Origin: Oscillospiraceae bacterium
GTDB taxonomy: Bacteria; Bacillota; Clostridia; Oscillospirales; Ruminococcaceae
Direction: 5' to 3'
DNA: 64,000 bases
Assembly (NCBI GenBank): GCA_009780025.1
Contig: WRAV01000003.1
Location: 28,438 to 92,437, forward strand
The translations under genes and the position numbers were made by a program. How positions within the stretch are numbered: the first letter of the stretch is position 1; every line of letters starts with the position of its first letter. The notes under the pieces were generated by a model. The model saw only the letters and a program-made list of their open reading frames with translations. It did no database searches and was not told the origin of the DNA. Shown here piece by piece: positions 1 through 8,594 of this stretch.

Positions 1-1054
1 AGAAATAGTCCAGAACCAGTATGACACCCACCGGAGGCAGTGTGGCGTTAAGGAAGCTAAGCCAACTGATGAAGTTGTTGTACAGCCAGAGCGAAGCTGC
101 AGTGGCAATAGCCCCGGAGATTAGGGTCATCGGCTTTTTGCGGATTTTGGTCATGTTGGAGAGTCCCAGACCAGCGGTGTAGAGGGCGTTGTCGTTGGTT
201 GTCCAGATATTGGCGCCCAGCACAATGATGGCCGGAATCGCAAGCCCTTGGGCTATCATGACGTAGAAAATATCGCTCTGGCCGGTGTAAGCGCCGCCTA
301 CCGCCCCGAACCAGAACATCAGGGTGTTGCCCAGGAAGAATGCGGCAATCGTGCAAATGACTGCAATCTTAACTGTTTTTGAAAAGCGGACAAAGTTTGG
401 TGTTGCCGTGCCTCCACTTATAAATGAGCCGACCACCATTCCGATTGCGACGGTTAAGGTCATCTCGCCCGAGTGCTGGGCAAAAATCGCGGTCAGTCCA
501 CCGCCCGATCTGCTAGCTGTGATCATTGAGTATGTACCAAGTATGGCGATAAGCGGGACGGAGATAGAGCTTATAACCGCCAGCCCCTTCATCCCGAAGT
601 AGGCGGTGCTGGTCATAAGTACGCCGACTACAACTACCAATACCCAAACATTTATGCCAGTCAGCTCACTCACCGGGTAGGCGAACATTCCAAGGCCGAC
701 ACCGAACCAGCCTATCTGGGTAAAGCTTATCATCGCTGAAGGCAGGAACGAACCCTTGGAGCCAAAAGAGCGTTGGGCGAGCAGATCCATGCTCAGGCTG
801 GTACGCTGCCCAACATATGCCAGCAGCCCTGTGTATACGCTCAAGATAACGCCGCCGATAATCATGGCCAGCACAAAGTTAGAAAGGTTGAGCCCGTTTG
901 CCATGCCCGCGCCAACGCTCATACTGGCCGAGAAGAAGGTAAAGCTCACAAGGATGACGAACATTGACCAAAAGCCCCTGCGCTCGGCGCAATTTTCCGG
1001 CACTGCCTCCAGTGAATACTCCGCGTCGTGCTTCTTGCCTACTTTTTCGCTCAT
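1..1054 (-). CDS. codB: cytosine permease, NCS1 family (3' end outside window)
   Basis: Absent from the ORF track because its stop codon lies beyond base 1. Read by hand from the ATG at 1054, it begins MSEKVGKKHDAEYSLEAVPE and continues with many hydrophobic segments, including GFWSMFVILVSFTFFSASMS. This fits cytosine/purine permeases of the NCS1 family, which import cytosine across the cell membrane with a cation. An AGGAGG site lies just before the start. About 351 codons are visible; the family is usually 400-450 residues, so the C-terminus is missing. It follows codA on the same strand, giving uptake plus deamination of cytosine. The substrate is inferred mainly from the neighbour. Confidence 0.85.
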   Translation of the reverse strand, partial: MSEKVGKKHDAEYSLEAVPENCAERRGFWSMFVILVSFTFFSASMSVGAGMANGLNLSNFVLAMIIGGVILSVYTGLLAYVGQRTSLSMDLLAQRSFGSKGSFLPSAMISFTQIGWFGVGLGMFAYPVSELTGINVWVLVVVVGVLMTSTAYFGMKGLAVISSISVPLIAILGTYSMITASRSGGGLTAIFAQHSGEMTLTVAIGMVVGSFISGGTATPNFVRFSKTVKIAVICTIAAFFLGNTLMFWFGAVGGAYTGQSDIFYVMIAQGLAIPAIIVLGANIWTTNDNALYTAGLGLSNMTKIRKKPMTLISGAIATAASLWLYNNFISWLSFLNATLPPVGVILVLDYF

Positions 1055-1081
1055 TTTTATTCCTCCTCAATAATATCGTAC

Positions 1082-1150
1082 TGTAGGGCGCGCTGTCCAC
1101 GTCGCGCCGTTATGGAAGTTTGCGGTGCGATGAAGACATCGCCCCCTACA
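1082..1150. repeat. TGTAGGGG-type palindromic repeat
   Basis: Runs from TGTAGGGCGCG to CGCCCCCTACA, so its ends are inverted copies of each other. It sits between codA and codB and belongs to the family found in many gaps of this window. Confidence 0.7.
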
Positions 1151-1174
1151 TGGGATGGGCGCTGTCTGTTTGTG

Positions 1175-2452
1175 CTATAATTTAAAGTCGACGTTCTCTT
1201 TTATTTCGCTGGTGTCAATAGTCCGCAATGCCGGTGTTGTCCGGCAGATGACCTTGCCTTTTCGTAGTACATAAAGGCATTCACTTGTAAGGCGCAGGGC
1301 TTCTGCTTCGTCCTTGGCGTCGAGGATAACCAGGTCGGCTGGGTTGCCCTCTTTTATGCCATACTTGTCCTCAATACCAAGGGTTCTGGCCGAGCGATGA
1401 GTGATCATATCCATAAGTTCGAGCAGCTGGTCGTGGCCGTTCATGTGGGCGGTATGGGCCAGCAGATTTGCCGCCGCCAGCATGTTGCCCTTGCCCATTG
1501 AGTACCAAGGGTCCATAATTGAGTCGTGCCCGATACAGACGTTGACGCCTTTCTCAAGGAGCTCATCTACCCGAGTGTGACCCCGCTTTCTCGGATAGCC
1601 GTCAGTCCTGTTTTGGAGTACAGAGTTGTCGAACGGGTTGGTAATCATATTCATATCGGCTTTTTTAAGCACCCCTAGAAGCTTGAATGCGTAGTCGTTG
1701 TTGTAGTTGTGCATGGCGGTAGTGTGGCTGGCGGCGGCTCGACCTTGCCACCCACGCATTATGTTTTCCTTGGCCATGACCTCCACAAACCTAGAGTGGG
1801 TGTCACCGGTCTCATCTACGTGGATATCGATCATCCGGTCGAATTTTTCGGCATACTGGTAGACACACTCTACGTCTCGCACACCGTCTTCACGGGTGTA
1901 CTCTATATGCGGTGCGCCCCCGACGCAGTCTGCGCCCATCTCTAGAGCCCGGCGGAGCAGCCCCTCGCCCTCGGTGGAAGTGAATATCCCGTTCTGGGGG
2001 AAGGCAACCACCTGAATGTCGATCAAATCCCGCACTTCATCGCGGACTTCTATAAGGCTTTCAACCGTGAGTAGGGTAGGGTCGGAGCAGTCGGCGTGGG
2101 TACGCACTCTGAGGACGCCGTTGGCAATGTACCACTTTACGACTTCCCGTGCATTCTTTTTGAGAATCTCTTTTGTGAGCAACGGTTTGCGTTCGCCCCA
2201 GATGTCTATGGCCTCGAGGAGCGTGCCCGAGCGGTTGGGCCTGCTGAGGTCCCCGCAGGACAAAACGGCGTCCATGTGCACGTGCGGGTCAACGAAGGGA
2301 GGCAGGGTTAGGTTTCCGGCGGCATCGACTGTCGCCACGCCCTCACCTTGAATGTTTTCCGCTATTCTCACGAACTTGCCGTCCTTAATCAGCACATCTT
2401 GTAATTTTTGGAAATCCCTAAGCTTTGCGTTTTTAATTAGCAGCGCGCCCAT
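1175..2452 (-). CDS. codA: cytosine deaminase (amidohydrolase)
   Basis: Converts cytosine to uracil plus ammonia for pyrimidine salvage in the cytoplasm. The 425-residue protein has the amidohydrolase metal site HVHMD near residue 55, a later HVDETGD, an ASHTTAMHN stretch, and GHDSIMDPW near residue 300, as in E. coli CodA. The ORF track begins 11 codons too early. The ATG at 2452 (MGALLIKNAKL) is preceded by GGGAGGT at proper distance and is preferred. It is the first gene of a codA-codB operon behind a structured leader. Other amidohydrolases acting on related bases cannot be excluded, but the permease partner supports cytosine. Confidence 0.9.
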   Translation of the reverse strand: MGALLIKNAKLRDFQKLQDVLIKDGKFVRIAENIQGEGVATVDAAGNLTLPPFVDPHVHMDAVLSCGDLSRPNRSGTLLEAIDIWGERKPLLTKEILKKNAREVVKWYIANGVLRVRTHADCSDPTLLTVESLIEVRDEVRDLIDIQVVAFPQNGIFTSTEGEGLLRRALEMGADCVGGAPHIEYTREDGVRDVECVYQYAEKFDRMIDIHVDETGDTHSRFVEVMAKENIMRGWQGRAAASHTTAMHNYNNDYAFKLLGVLKKADMNMITNPFDNSVLQNRTDGYPRKRGHTRVDELLEKGVNVCIGHDSIMDPWYSMGKGNMLAAANLLAHTAHMNGHDQLLELMDMITHRSARTLGIEDKYGIKEGNPADLVILDAKDEAEALRLTSECLYVLRKGKVICRTTPALRTIDTSEIKENVDFKL

Positions 2453-2453
2453 T

Positions 2454-2591
2454 TTACAGCACCTCCCGGCAAAAAAATAACCCATTCAGGATACCGACAA
2501 CAGCGGATAAATCCTGTATGGGTTTCTTTCGGCAATAGGCTGGAACGCCGGGTATCCTTTCCTTAACCACGAACCCTACAAGCTTTCTCAT
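2454..2591 (-). CDS. possible 45-residue leader peptide ahead of codA
   Basis: Starts MRKLVGFVVKERIPG at an ATG preceded by GAGAGGAGG about 10 bases upstream. It runs through the whole leader and its terminator hairpin, and ends one base before the codA ATG. Ribosomes translating it would cross the hairpin, so it could tie translation to attenuation or couple to codA. I recognise no family. It may equally be a chance frame; the ribosome site and end point are the only support. Confidence 0.3.
   Translation of the reverse strand: MRKLVGFVVKERIPGVPAYCRKKPIQDLSAVVGILNGLFFCREVL
2471..2522 (-). terminator. intrinsic terminator inside the codA leader
   Basis: On the minus strand CCCATACAGGAT pairs with ATCCTGAATGGG and is followed by TTATTTTTTT, about 20 bases before codA. 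A terminator upstream of its own gene indicates conditional read-through. Confidence 0.6.
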
Positions 2592-2653
2592 GAGCGTTTT
2601 GCCTCCTCTCAAAGCGGGGGGTGTTTTGACACATACACACACAAATTGTCGGT

Positions 2654-2682
2654 ATTTTAACATAGCTGGGAAGGTTTGTCAA
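2654..2682 (-). promoter_or_regulatory. sigma-A promoter of codAB
   Basis: Minus strand TTGACA, 17-base spacer, TAAAAT. The strong match places the transcript start about 190 bases before codA. Confidence 0.75.
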
Positions 2683-2699
2683 GTGCGTTTGGAGCGGGA

Positions 2700-2728
2700 T
2701 TGCCGAGGCGCACATCATATGCTATACT
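2700..2728 (+). promoter_or_regulatory. sigma-A promoter of purD
   Basis: TTGCCG, 17-base spacer, TATACT, about 30 bases upstream of the purD start. It is divergent from the codA promoter. Confidence 0.55.
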
Positions 2729-2760
2729 TGTCTAACTCAAAAATTTGGAGAGTGAGCTTT

Positions 2761-4062
2761 TTGAAGATACTGGTTGTGGGCGGCGGTGGCCGGGAACACG
2801 CTCTGGTGCGAAAGATAAGTGAGAGTCCCAAAGTCAGGGAGATACACTGTATGCCGGGCAACGCTGGAATTGCAGCCCAGGGTGTTTGCTGTCGGCAAAT
2901 TAAAGCCGTCGACATTCCGGCCATTATTGATTACGCATATAAGAACGCCTTCGACCTAGTGGTTGTTGGGCCGGATGACCCGCTGGCGATGGGGTTGGTA
3001 GATGCCCTGGAAGCGCAGGGTATTCCGGCCTTTGGGCCAAGCAAAAGCGCTGCTGTTATTGAATATAGTAAAGTCTTCGCCAAAGAGCTGATGCTCCGCC
3101 ATGGTATACCCACCGCCGGTCACAAGAGCTTCGACTGCCACGAGGCGGCCGTCGAATATATACGCGGGTTAGGCAGCTGGCCGGCGGTCATCAAGGCGGA
3201 CGGCCTTGCTCTGGGGAAAGGCGTAATCATAGCCCGGAATGAAGCTGAGGCCCTGGACACCCTCCGACAAATGATGAAGGAGAGGGTTTTTGGCGAAGGT
3301 GGAACCAACGTTGTCATTGAGGAGTTCCTTACCGGCCCCGAGGTTTCGGTTCTGGCATTTTGCGACGGCAAAACCGTTGTACCTATGGTCAGTTCGATGG
3401 ATCACAAACGGGCTTATGACGGTGACACCGGCCCAAATACCGGCGGGATGGGCACTATCGCGCCCAACCCACACTACACACCCGAACTGGCCCAGCGCTG
3501 CATGGGCGAAATCTTTCTGCCCACTCTGCGTGCTATGCAGGCCGAAGGCTGCCCTTTCAAGGGTTGCCTTTATTTTGGACTGATGCTTACCGCCCAGGGC
3601 CCTAAGGTTATTGAGTACAACTGCCGATTTGGTGACCCTGAAACCCAAGTCGTGCTCCCTCTGTTAGAGAGTGACATAGTAGATATAATGCTGGCCGTAC
3701 GCGACGGCAAGCTGGATGAAGTCGACGTTAAGTGGAGAGACGGCGCGGCTGCTTGTGTGGTGATGGCAAGCGGCGGATACCCAGGGAGCTACCGGACTGG
3801 GCTGCCAATTGAAGGGCTTGATGCCACCGGGCAGCTACCTGCCGGCAAGGCTGAAATCTATCACGCGGGGACGTGCAAAGACGAGCAGGGCCGCTTCCTG
3901 ACTGCGGGGGGGCGAGTGCTGGGTGTAACGGCAATCGGGTCTAGCCTCACAGAAGCACTGGAGATTGCCTACGATGCAGTGGACTTAGTCTCTTTCGAAG
4001 AGGCGCATTACCGGAGGGATGTGGGGGCGGCTGCCCTTGGTCGTCCGCTCCTACCGGTATAA
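2761..4062 (+). CDS. purD: phosphoribosylamine-glycine ligase
   Basis: GAR synthetase joins glycine to phosphoribosylamine using ATP in purine synthesis. The protein begins LKILVVGGGGREHALVRKI, carries the N-terminal nucleotide-like fold, and then an ATP-grasp domain with GLALGKGVIIA and NTGGMGTIAPNPHY. The C-terminal end has VVMASGGYPG, as in PurD. The track start is 57 codons too early. The TTG at 2761, with GGAG ten bases upstream, gives 433 residues, close to the usual 420-430; a GTG at 2752 is in frame but too near the ribosome site. The gene stands alone, without other pur genes in the window. Confidence 0.95.
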   Translation: MKILVVGGGGREHALVRKISESPKVREIHCMPGNAGIAAQGVCCRQIKAVDIPAIIDYAYKNAFDLVVVGPDDPLAMGLVDALEAQGIPAFGPSKSAAVIEYSKVFAKELMLRHGIPTAGHKSFDCHEAAVEYIRGLGSWPAVIKADGLALGKGVIIARNEAEALDTLRQMMKERVFGEGGTNVVIEEFLTGPEVSVLAFCDGKTVVPMVSSMDHKRAYDGDTGPNTGGMGTIAPNPHYTPELAQRCMGEIFLPTLRAMQAEGCPFKGCLYFGLMLTAQGPKVIEYNCRFGDPETQVVLPLLESDIVDIMLAVRDGKLDEVDVKWRDGAAACVVMASGGYPGSYRTGLPIEGLDATGQLPAGKAEIYHAGTCKDEQGRFLTAGGRVLGVTAIGSSLTEALEIAYDAVDLVSFEEAHYRRDVGAAALGRPLLPV

Positions 4063-4065
4063 TGC

Positions 4066-4100
4066 CGATTTGCGGACGACCAGGGCGGTCGTCCCTACAA
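4066..4100. repeat. short copy of the TGTAGGGG-type repeat
   Basis: Contains GGACGACCAGGGCGGTCGTCC and ends CCCTACA, matching the right half of the palindromic repeat family. It lies between purD and its terminator. Confidence 0.5.
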
Positions 4101-4104
4101 ACAG

Positions 4105-4150
4105 CCCCGCAAGCTCTGTGCGAATGCACGGAACTTGCGGGGACAATTTT
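4105..4150 (+). terminator. terminator after purD
   Basis: CCCCGCAAG pairs with CTTGCGGGG across a loop with further pairing, followed by ACAATTTT. It lies between the convergent purD and gltX genes. Confidence 0.65.
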
Positions 4151-4161
4151 ATGTTGCGTGT

Positions 4162-5619
4162 CTATTCAAGCTCTGTGGATAGCCGCGCTATGCCATCGTC
4201 TATCCGCGCGATACAATCTTTTTTACCCACAAGGACGGCCAATTCTGTCCCGCCGCCGGGGGTGACAGCCTTACCGCTCATGGCGGTACGCAGCGGCCAG
4301 AGCAATATCCCATTCTTGACCTCAAGTTTTTCGATCAGTCTGAAGATTGTACCGTGGACGCTCTCCTGTGTCCAGTCGGAGACCTCCAGCAGCACCGGGC
4401 GCAGGGCTCGCAGGGCCTCAAGGCTGGACTCTTTGGTGGTCTTCATCTTTTTGTGGACGTAGAGCTCGGTGTCGTAGTCTGGCAGTGCGTCGAAGAAGTC
4501 GACTTTCTCGGGTAGATCGCTGAGCATCTCGCAGCGGGCGTGTAAAAGTGTGGCAAGCATTCGGGTGTCTACGTCTTCGCGTGCTAGGGTTTTGCGCAGC
4601 CAGGGCAGCGCCAGCGCGTGGAAAGCATCGGCGTCTAGTGCGCGTATCCATTCGGCGTTAATGTGGCCCTGCTTCGCGCCGTCAAAGATTGCTGGGGATT
4701 TACTAAGACCGCTGGTTTTGAATGCCTCCACAAGCTCAGGCAGGGAGTAGATTTCCCGCTCACCGCCCGGTGACCAGCCCAGCAGTGCCACATAGTTGAG
4801 CACTGCCCCGGGCAGATAACCTTTCTCGATTAAATCTTGATAAGAAGCGTCACCGTGGCGTTTGGATAGTTTTTCGGTGGCATTTTTCATTACCGGCGCG
4901 CAGTGAATATATTCAGGCACCGGCCAGCCGAAAGCCTGGTATAGCAGGTTGTACTTGGGCGAAGAAGAGAGATATTCGTTTCCGCGCACTACATGGGTGA
5001 TGCCCATCAAATGGTCATCCACCACGTTTGCGAAGTTGTAGGTGGGCATTCCGTCGCTTTTTATGAGAATCTGATCTTCAAGCTCGGCGTTCTCGACCGA
5101 AATCTCGCCGTAGACAATGTCACGGAAGACGGTTCGGCCTTCGAGGGGCATCTTCTGGCGGATAACCCACGGTGCGCCGGATTCCAGCCGGGTGGCAATC
5201 TCTTCGGCGGAGAGGCGGCTGCAGCGGCCATCGTACTTGGTTGGGGGTTGTTGCATGTCCGGGACGCTCAGGGGCGGGTCTCCTACTTTAGCACAGAAAC
5301 AGTGGTATGCCGCACCCTTCTCCACTAAGGTGATGGCGTGCTCTTTATAGGTGCCCATCCGCTCGCTTTGGATATATGGGCCTACCGGACCACCGATATC
5401 CGGACCTTCGTCCCAAACGAGCCCGGCCTCACGTAGGGTGGCGTAGATTACCTCGACGCTGCCCTCGACTTTGCGGCCCTGGTCGGTGTCCTCTATGCGC
5501 AGTAAAAACTTGCCTCCGCCGCTCTTAGCGATGAGATAAGCGTACAGTGCGGTGCGCAAGTTCCCAAGATGCATGTACCCCGTAGGGCTTGGGGCGAAAC
5601 GTGTGCGGATTTCTTTCAT
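4162..5619 (-). CDS. gltX: glutamyl-tRNA synthetase
   Basis: Charges tRNA-Glu with glutamate, and in organisms with GatCAB also tRNA-Gln. The 485-residue length is normal. The class I signature appears as [19 protein letters not shown] near residues 8-26 (HIGH-like) and KLSKRHG near residue 245 (KMSKS-like). The ATG at 5619 is preceded by AAGGAGC. It is convergent with purD. No T-box or other leader structure was recognised in the 160 bases upstream. Confidence 0.95.
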   Translation of the reverse strand: MKEIRTRFAPSPTGYMHLGNLRTALYAYLIAKSGGGKFLLRIEDTDQGRKVEGSVEVIYATLREAGLVWDEGPDIGGPVGPYIQSERMGTYKEHAITLVEKGAAYHCFCAKVGDPPLSVPDMQQPPTKYDGRCSRLSAEEIATRLESGAPWVIRQKMPLEGRTVFRDIVYGEISVENAELEDQILIKSDGMPTYNFANVVDDHLMGITHVVRGNEYLSSSPKYNLLYQAFGWPVPEYIHCAPVMKNATEKLSKRHGDASYQDLIEKGYLPGAVLNYVALLGWSPGGEREIYSLPELVEAFKTSGLSKSPAIFDGAKQGHINAEWIRALDADAFHALALPWLRKTLAREDVDTRMLATLLHARCEMLSDLPEKVDFFDALPDYDTELYVHKKMKTTKESSLEALRALRPVLLEVSDWTQESVHGTIFRLIEKLEVKNGILLWPLRTAMSGKAVTPGGGTELAVLVGKKDCIARIDDGIARLSTELE

Positions 5620-5781
5620 GTTTAATGCTCCTTATTAAATGCTGTTTAATTTGCAAGTTTTATTAAAACTGATCCCAGATTTTGTGTGAAATTACTTGTC
5701 TGTGGCCAAATGTATGAGTGTAGCATATAGTGAACCATGGCTATTAGGCGGGTAGATGACAGGCAATAATGCAGACACTTG

Positions 5782-6258
5782 CTAGAGATTTACAATACTT
5801 ACAGCCAGATATTCTGGCTCTATATCAATAGTGGCGTAGCTGGGCGCACCATTGGTACGCGACTCGGCAACGCTGCCTGGGTTGAGCAGATAAAGTTTAT
5901 CCGCTTGTTCGTACAAAGCAGAGTGAGTGTGTCCAAAGCAGACGATATCTGCACCTAGATCGTTTGCTCGGATGATTAACTTTGCCAACCCTCGCTTGAC
6001 TTCGTACATATGCCCGTGAGTGAAAAAAATCCGCTTGCCGGCTACATTAATCATGTTCTCGTCTTTGGCGATAGAACTAAAGTCGCAATTGCCTCTCACA
6101 AAAAGTATCCGTTTTTGGGGGTAGAGGGTGCGCAGGTCATTCACTTCATATTCGCCGTCTCCCAGATGCAGGAAGATTTCGGCGTTCGGCTGAGCTTCAA
6201 TCACACGGCAAAGGTCATCAAAGCTGCCGTGTGAATCGGAAAAGACAACGACTTGCAA
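5782..6258 (-). CDS. YfcE/MJ0936-type metallophosphoesterase
   Basis: A 158-residue calcineurin-like phosphodiesterase. Metal-binding motifs are visible in order: FSDSHG near residue 6, LGDGE near 37, GNCD near 57, THGH near 81 and GHTH near 109. Family members cleave phosphodiester bonds in vitro and bind two metal ions; the cellular substrate is mostly unknown. It is divergent from the small gene at 6338. The name does not prove a physiological role. Confidence 0.85.
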   Translation of the reverse strand: MQVVVFSDSHGSFDDLCRVIEAQPNAEIFLHLGDGEYEVNDLRTLYPQKRILFVRGNCDFSSIAKDENMINVAGKRIFFTHGHMYEVKRGLAKLIIRANDLGADIVCFGHTHSALYEQADKLYLLNPGSVAESRTNGAPSYATIDIEPEYLAVSIVNL

Positions 6259-6337
6259 ACCATAACCTCCAGATTATCGTAATACTGGTTTCTATCCTAA
6301 CATAAAAATATACTAAAGAAAATAGGGGTGCTAAAAA

Positions 6338-6586
6338 ATGTCGAACCTAAACCTAAACGAGATGAAGAAAAACGCGCTGCTGCAGATGGCGGGCAAGCAA
6401 CTGGGCAAAGATCCCGCCGAGCTCAAGCAAAAGCTGGAATCCGGACAGGTGCAAGACGTTGTAAATAGCCTGAGTGATGAGCAAAAGCAAAAGCTACAGA
6501 GCGTTCTGCAAAATCCTCAGCAGCTCAGTGCTTTGCTGGGCAGCGAGCAAGTGCAAAACCTGCTAAAGGCGATGGGCAATCGTTAG
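6338..6586 (+). CDS. small helical hypothetical protein (82 aa)
   Basis: Starts MSNLNLNEMKKNALLQMAG. It is polar, rich in Gln, Leu and Lys, has no cysteine, and is predicted by eye to be all helix. A GGGGTG site precedes the ATG. The C-terminal part NPQQLSALLGSEQVQNLLK resembles in style the N-terminus of the next protein (DPESMRNLQQAAASLG), suggesting the two are related or interact. I recognise no named family. It is followed by a repeat unit and then by two larger genes on the same strand. Confidence 0.75.
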   Translation: MSNLNLNEMKKNALLQMAGKQLGKDPAELKQKLESGQVQDVVNSLSDEQKQKLQSVLQNPQQLSALLGSEQVQNLLKAMGNR

Positions 6587-6640
6587 GCTTTGCAGGGTCA
6601 GGCTTCCCCGCCCGGACAGCCCACCGTTTTTTCTATAATC

Positions 6641-6671
6641 TGCGGGCGGGGACAGAACCCCGCCCCTACAC
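6641..6671. repeat. TGTAGGGG-type repeat, half unit
   Basis: GCGGGCGGGGACAGAACCCC followed by GCCCCTACA, a hairpin-forming half unit between two genes of the same locus. Confidence 0.6.
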
Positions 6672-6691
6672 CGTGAGGAGGTTTGCCCGCT

Positions 6692-7966
6692 ATGGATGAT
6701 TTGTCCGCTATGATCAACAAGGTTCTCAGCGACCCTGAGAGTATGCGCAATTTACAGCAAGCGGCTGCCTCCCTTGGGCTCGGGACCGGCGATGGGTCGG
6801 GTGGGCAAGCGGTTACAGCCTTGCCACCGGCTCAGCCACCGCCACCACAGCAAAATGCACAGGGCTCATCAAGGCAACAGCCGCCGCCCCTTAACTGGAC
6901 AATGGGTGGAGGCAGTGGCCATGGAGGCGGGCGCGGCTCGTCTTCCCGCAGGCAAAGACAACAGCCCGAACCACCTCCACCTCGAGATAACGAGGATATA
7001 TCCTACATAAAAAACATGCTCGAGCAGCTGGTCGAGAACACCCGACAATCCCCGCAACCACCTGCCACCAGCCAGCCGGTGTCCGCACAGAATCAAAGCC
7101 AGCAAGGCCCCGGCCTCGATTTAAGCGCCCTTTCCGGGATTTTGGGTGAGCTAAGTAGCGGCCAAGCTCCCGGCCCGACTGCTACTGCTGGGGGAGGCGG
7201 CCCTGGACTCGACCTTTCTGCTCTCTCAGGGATACTGAGCGGGCTTACCGGTAGTGGGCAAGCCTCCAACCCATCTGATCCGGCTACCGGAGGCGGTCCC
7301 GGCCTCGATCTCTCGGCGCTCTCGGGTATCTTGAGCGGGCTGGGTGGTGGGCAAGCTTCTAGTTCGCCTGACCCGGCTACCGGAGGGAGCTCTGGCCTTG
7401 ACCTCAGCGCACTTTCGGGAATATTAGGCGGCCTTACCGGCAACCAAGGTAGCGGGGGAGGCAGCCCCGATTTAAGCGCTCTTTCCGGGATTTTGGGCGG
7501 CATCACCAGTGGTGTAGAGAAGCAGTCTGCGGCGCCGGCCAGCGGGGTTTCGGCCCTGACCGCTATGCTGGGTGGCAACGAGGGCTCGGCGGGAGGCAGC
7601 GGACCGCTCGGGATGAACATGAACATGCTTGCCAAATTCCAGCAGGCGATGAGCGGTATCAGTGCAAACGCTGGCAACGTACGCCTGATGATGGCGCTGA
7701 AAGGTCAACTCAAAGACCAGGCCCGTATCAACAAGGTGGATGACGCTGTCAAGGTGATGCAAATCATCCAATTTTTGCCTATTCTAAAAGAGAGTGGTAT
7801 CTTCGGCAAATTTGACGAGATACTGAACGGCTTTAAACTAGGTGGTCTACTTGGAGGCGGACAGCCTGGCACCGGTGGGTTAGGCAGCATACTTTCCGGG
7901 CTGACCGGCTCGGGCTCGGCGGGTGGGATTAGCAGCCTTTTGGGTTCGCTGACGGGGAGGAGGTAG
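6692..7966 (+). CDS. repeat-rich protein with LDLSALSGIL units
   Basis: A 424-residue protein. Residues 1-30 (MDDLSAMINKVLSDPESM...) look helical; about 35-110 is low-complexity Gly/Pro/Gln; about 130-290 holds five copies of DLSALSGIL(G/S)(G/E)(L/I) separated by Gly/Ser/Pro linkers, with a degenerate sixth (VSALTAMLGG). Near 330-390 is a helical part (LMMALKGQLKDQARINKVDD), and the tail is Gly-rich with ILSGLTGSG. The ATG at 6692 has GAGGAGG ten bases upstream; the track start at 6683 is a TTG. There is no signal peptide or membrane segment. The units could form amphipathic helices for self-assembly, but that is inference. The function is unknown. Confidence 0.75.
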   Translation: MDDLSAMINKVLSDPESMRNLQQAAASLGLGTGDGSGGQAVTALPPAQPPPPQQNAQGSSRQQPPPLNWTMGGGSGHGGGRGSSSRRQRQQPEPPPPRDNEDISYIKNMLEQLVENTRQSPQPPATSQPVSAQNQSQQGPGLDLSALSGILGELSSGQAPGPTATAGGGGPGLDLSALSGILSGLTGSGQASNPSDPATGGGPGLDLSALSGILSGLGGGQASSSPDPATGGSSGLDLSALSGILGGLTGNQGSGGGSPDLSALSGILGGITSGVEKQSAAPASGVSALTAMLGGNEGSAGGSGPLGMNMNMLAKFQQAMSGISANAGNVRLMMALKGQLKDQARINKVDDAVKVMQIIQFLPILKESGIFGKFDEILNGFKLGGLLGGGQPGTGGLGSILSGLTGSGSAGGISSLLGSLTGRR

Positions 7967-7969
7967 CGT

Positions 7970-8518
7970 ATGGCACAGGCTAGGCAGAGTTATACCAGCA
8001 GCGATTTGAGCCGTTCCGCGCAGGAGGCGGTGGCGCGGGTTCGCCAGATGCAGGACAAAGTCCACCACACGCCACCGGGTGCGTCCGCCTTTCGCAACTG
8101 GAGCACAGACCCCAATGTTCGCCGTCGGGAGCCCCCCATTCAGCAAGAGCCGGAGCAACAAGTACCGTCCCCGCCACCTGAGCCACCAAGCTACACCCCA
8201 CCGCCTACACAAGAGCAGCCTGAAAACCCGACTGTGCCACCACATTCCAATCGGCAGTATGGGCAGCCCGGTCGACAAACCCGCACGGAGGCAGCGGGGG
8301 AGCAGCCCCGTCAGCCGCCACCACGCTCAAACAGGCAGCCCAACGCTGGCCCGAGCCAAAACCCGGAAAAACCAAAGGACACCACACTGCTGCAAGATGT
8401 TCTGGGTGGGGTGGGGCTGGACGACGACCGCATACTCATCCTGGGGCTTATACTCATCCTGATAAACGACAAGGCCGATACAACCCTTATATTGGCGTTG
8501 CTTTACCTGCTTTTGTAG
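7970..8518 (+). CDS. Pro-rich protein with hydrophobic C-terminal tail
   Basis: 182 residues. The first 60 are polar, then about 90 residues are rich in Pro, Gln and Arg. The last 30 (DDDRILILGLILILINDKAD) form a strongly hydrophobic tail ending in LLYLLL. Tails of this kind occur in small Firmicute proteins of unknown role and could anchor it to membrane. The ATG lies four bases after the previous stop, and its GAGGAGG overlaps the end of that gene, so the two are likely translationally coupled. Confidence 0.7.
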   Translation: MAQARQSYTSSDLSRSAQEAVARVRQMQDKVHHTPPGASAFRNWSTDPNVRRREPPIQQEPEQQVPSPPPEPPSYTPPPTQEQPENPTVPPHSNRQYGQPGRQTRTEAAGEQPRQPPPRSNRQPNAGPSQNPEKPKDTTLLQDVLGGVGLDDDRILILGLILILINDKADTTLILALLYLLL

Positions 8519-8594
8519 CAGGTCGCACTTGCCGGGGCAAAAACAAAGAACGCTTACCGAATGGTAGGCGCTCTCTTATTCGGTTGGGTGTCGG

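Larger units (their letters stand above)
2453..2650 (-). promoter_or_regulatory. structured codA leader, candidate attenuator
   Basis: About 190 transcribed bases lie between the promoter and codA. On the minus strand an 8-base segment AGGATACC (plus 2551-2558) can pair perfectly with GGTATCCT (plus 2488-2495). That second segment also forms part of the terminator stem at 2481-2522, so the two structures exclude each other. A small CGGC...GCCG hairpin lies between. I do not recognise a TPP, guanine, THF or PyrR-type element. A pyrimidine or purine signal is an inference from the genes controlled. Confidence 0.5.

Noticed and set aside
2454-2650. Guanine, TPP, THF or PyrR-type leader before codA
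   Set aside because: The conserved bases of these classes are not present; only the general attenuator layout is supported. A short resemblance to the ykkC family (TAGGGTTC) was too weak.
3169-3648. 159-aa ORF on the minus strand
   Set aside because: Lies wholly inside purD, whose motifs are unmistakable.
7093-7677. 194-aa ORF on the minus strand
   Set aside because: It is the antisense shadow of the repeat region of the gene at 6692; Pro-rich composition comes from complementing the Gly-rich repeats and it has no ribosome site.
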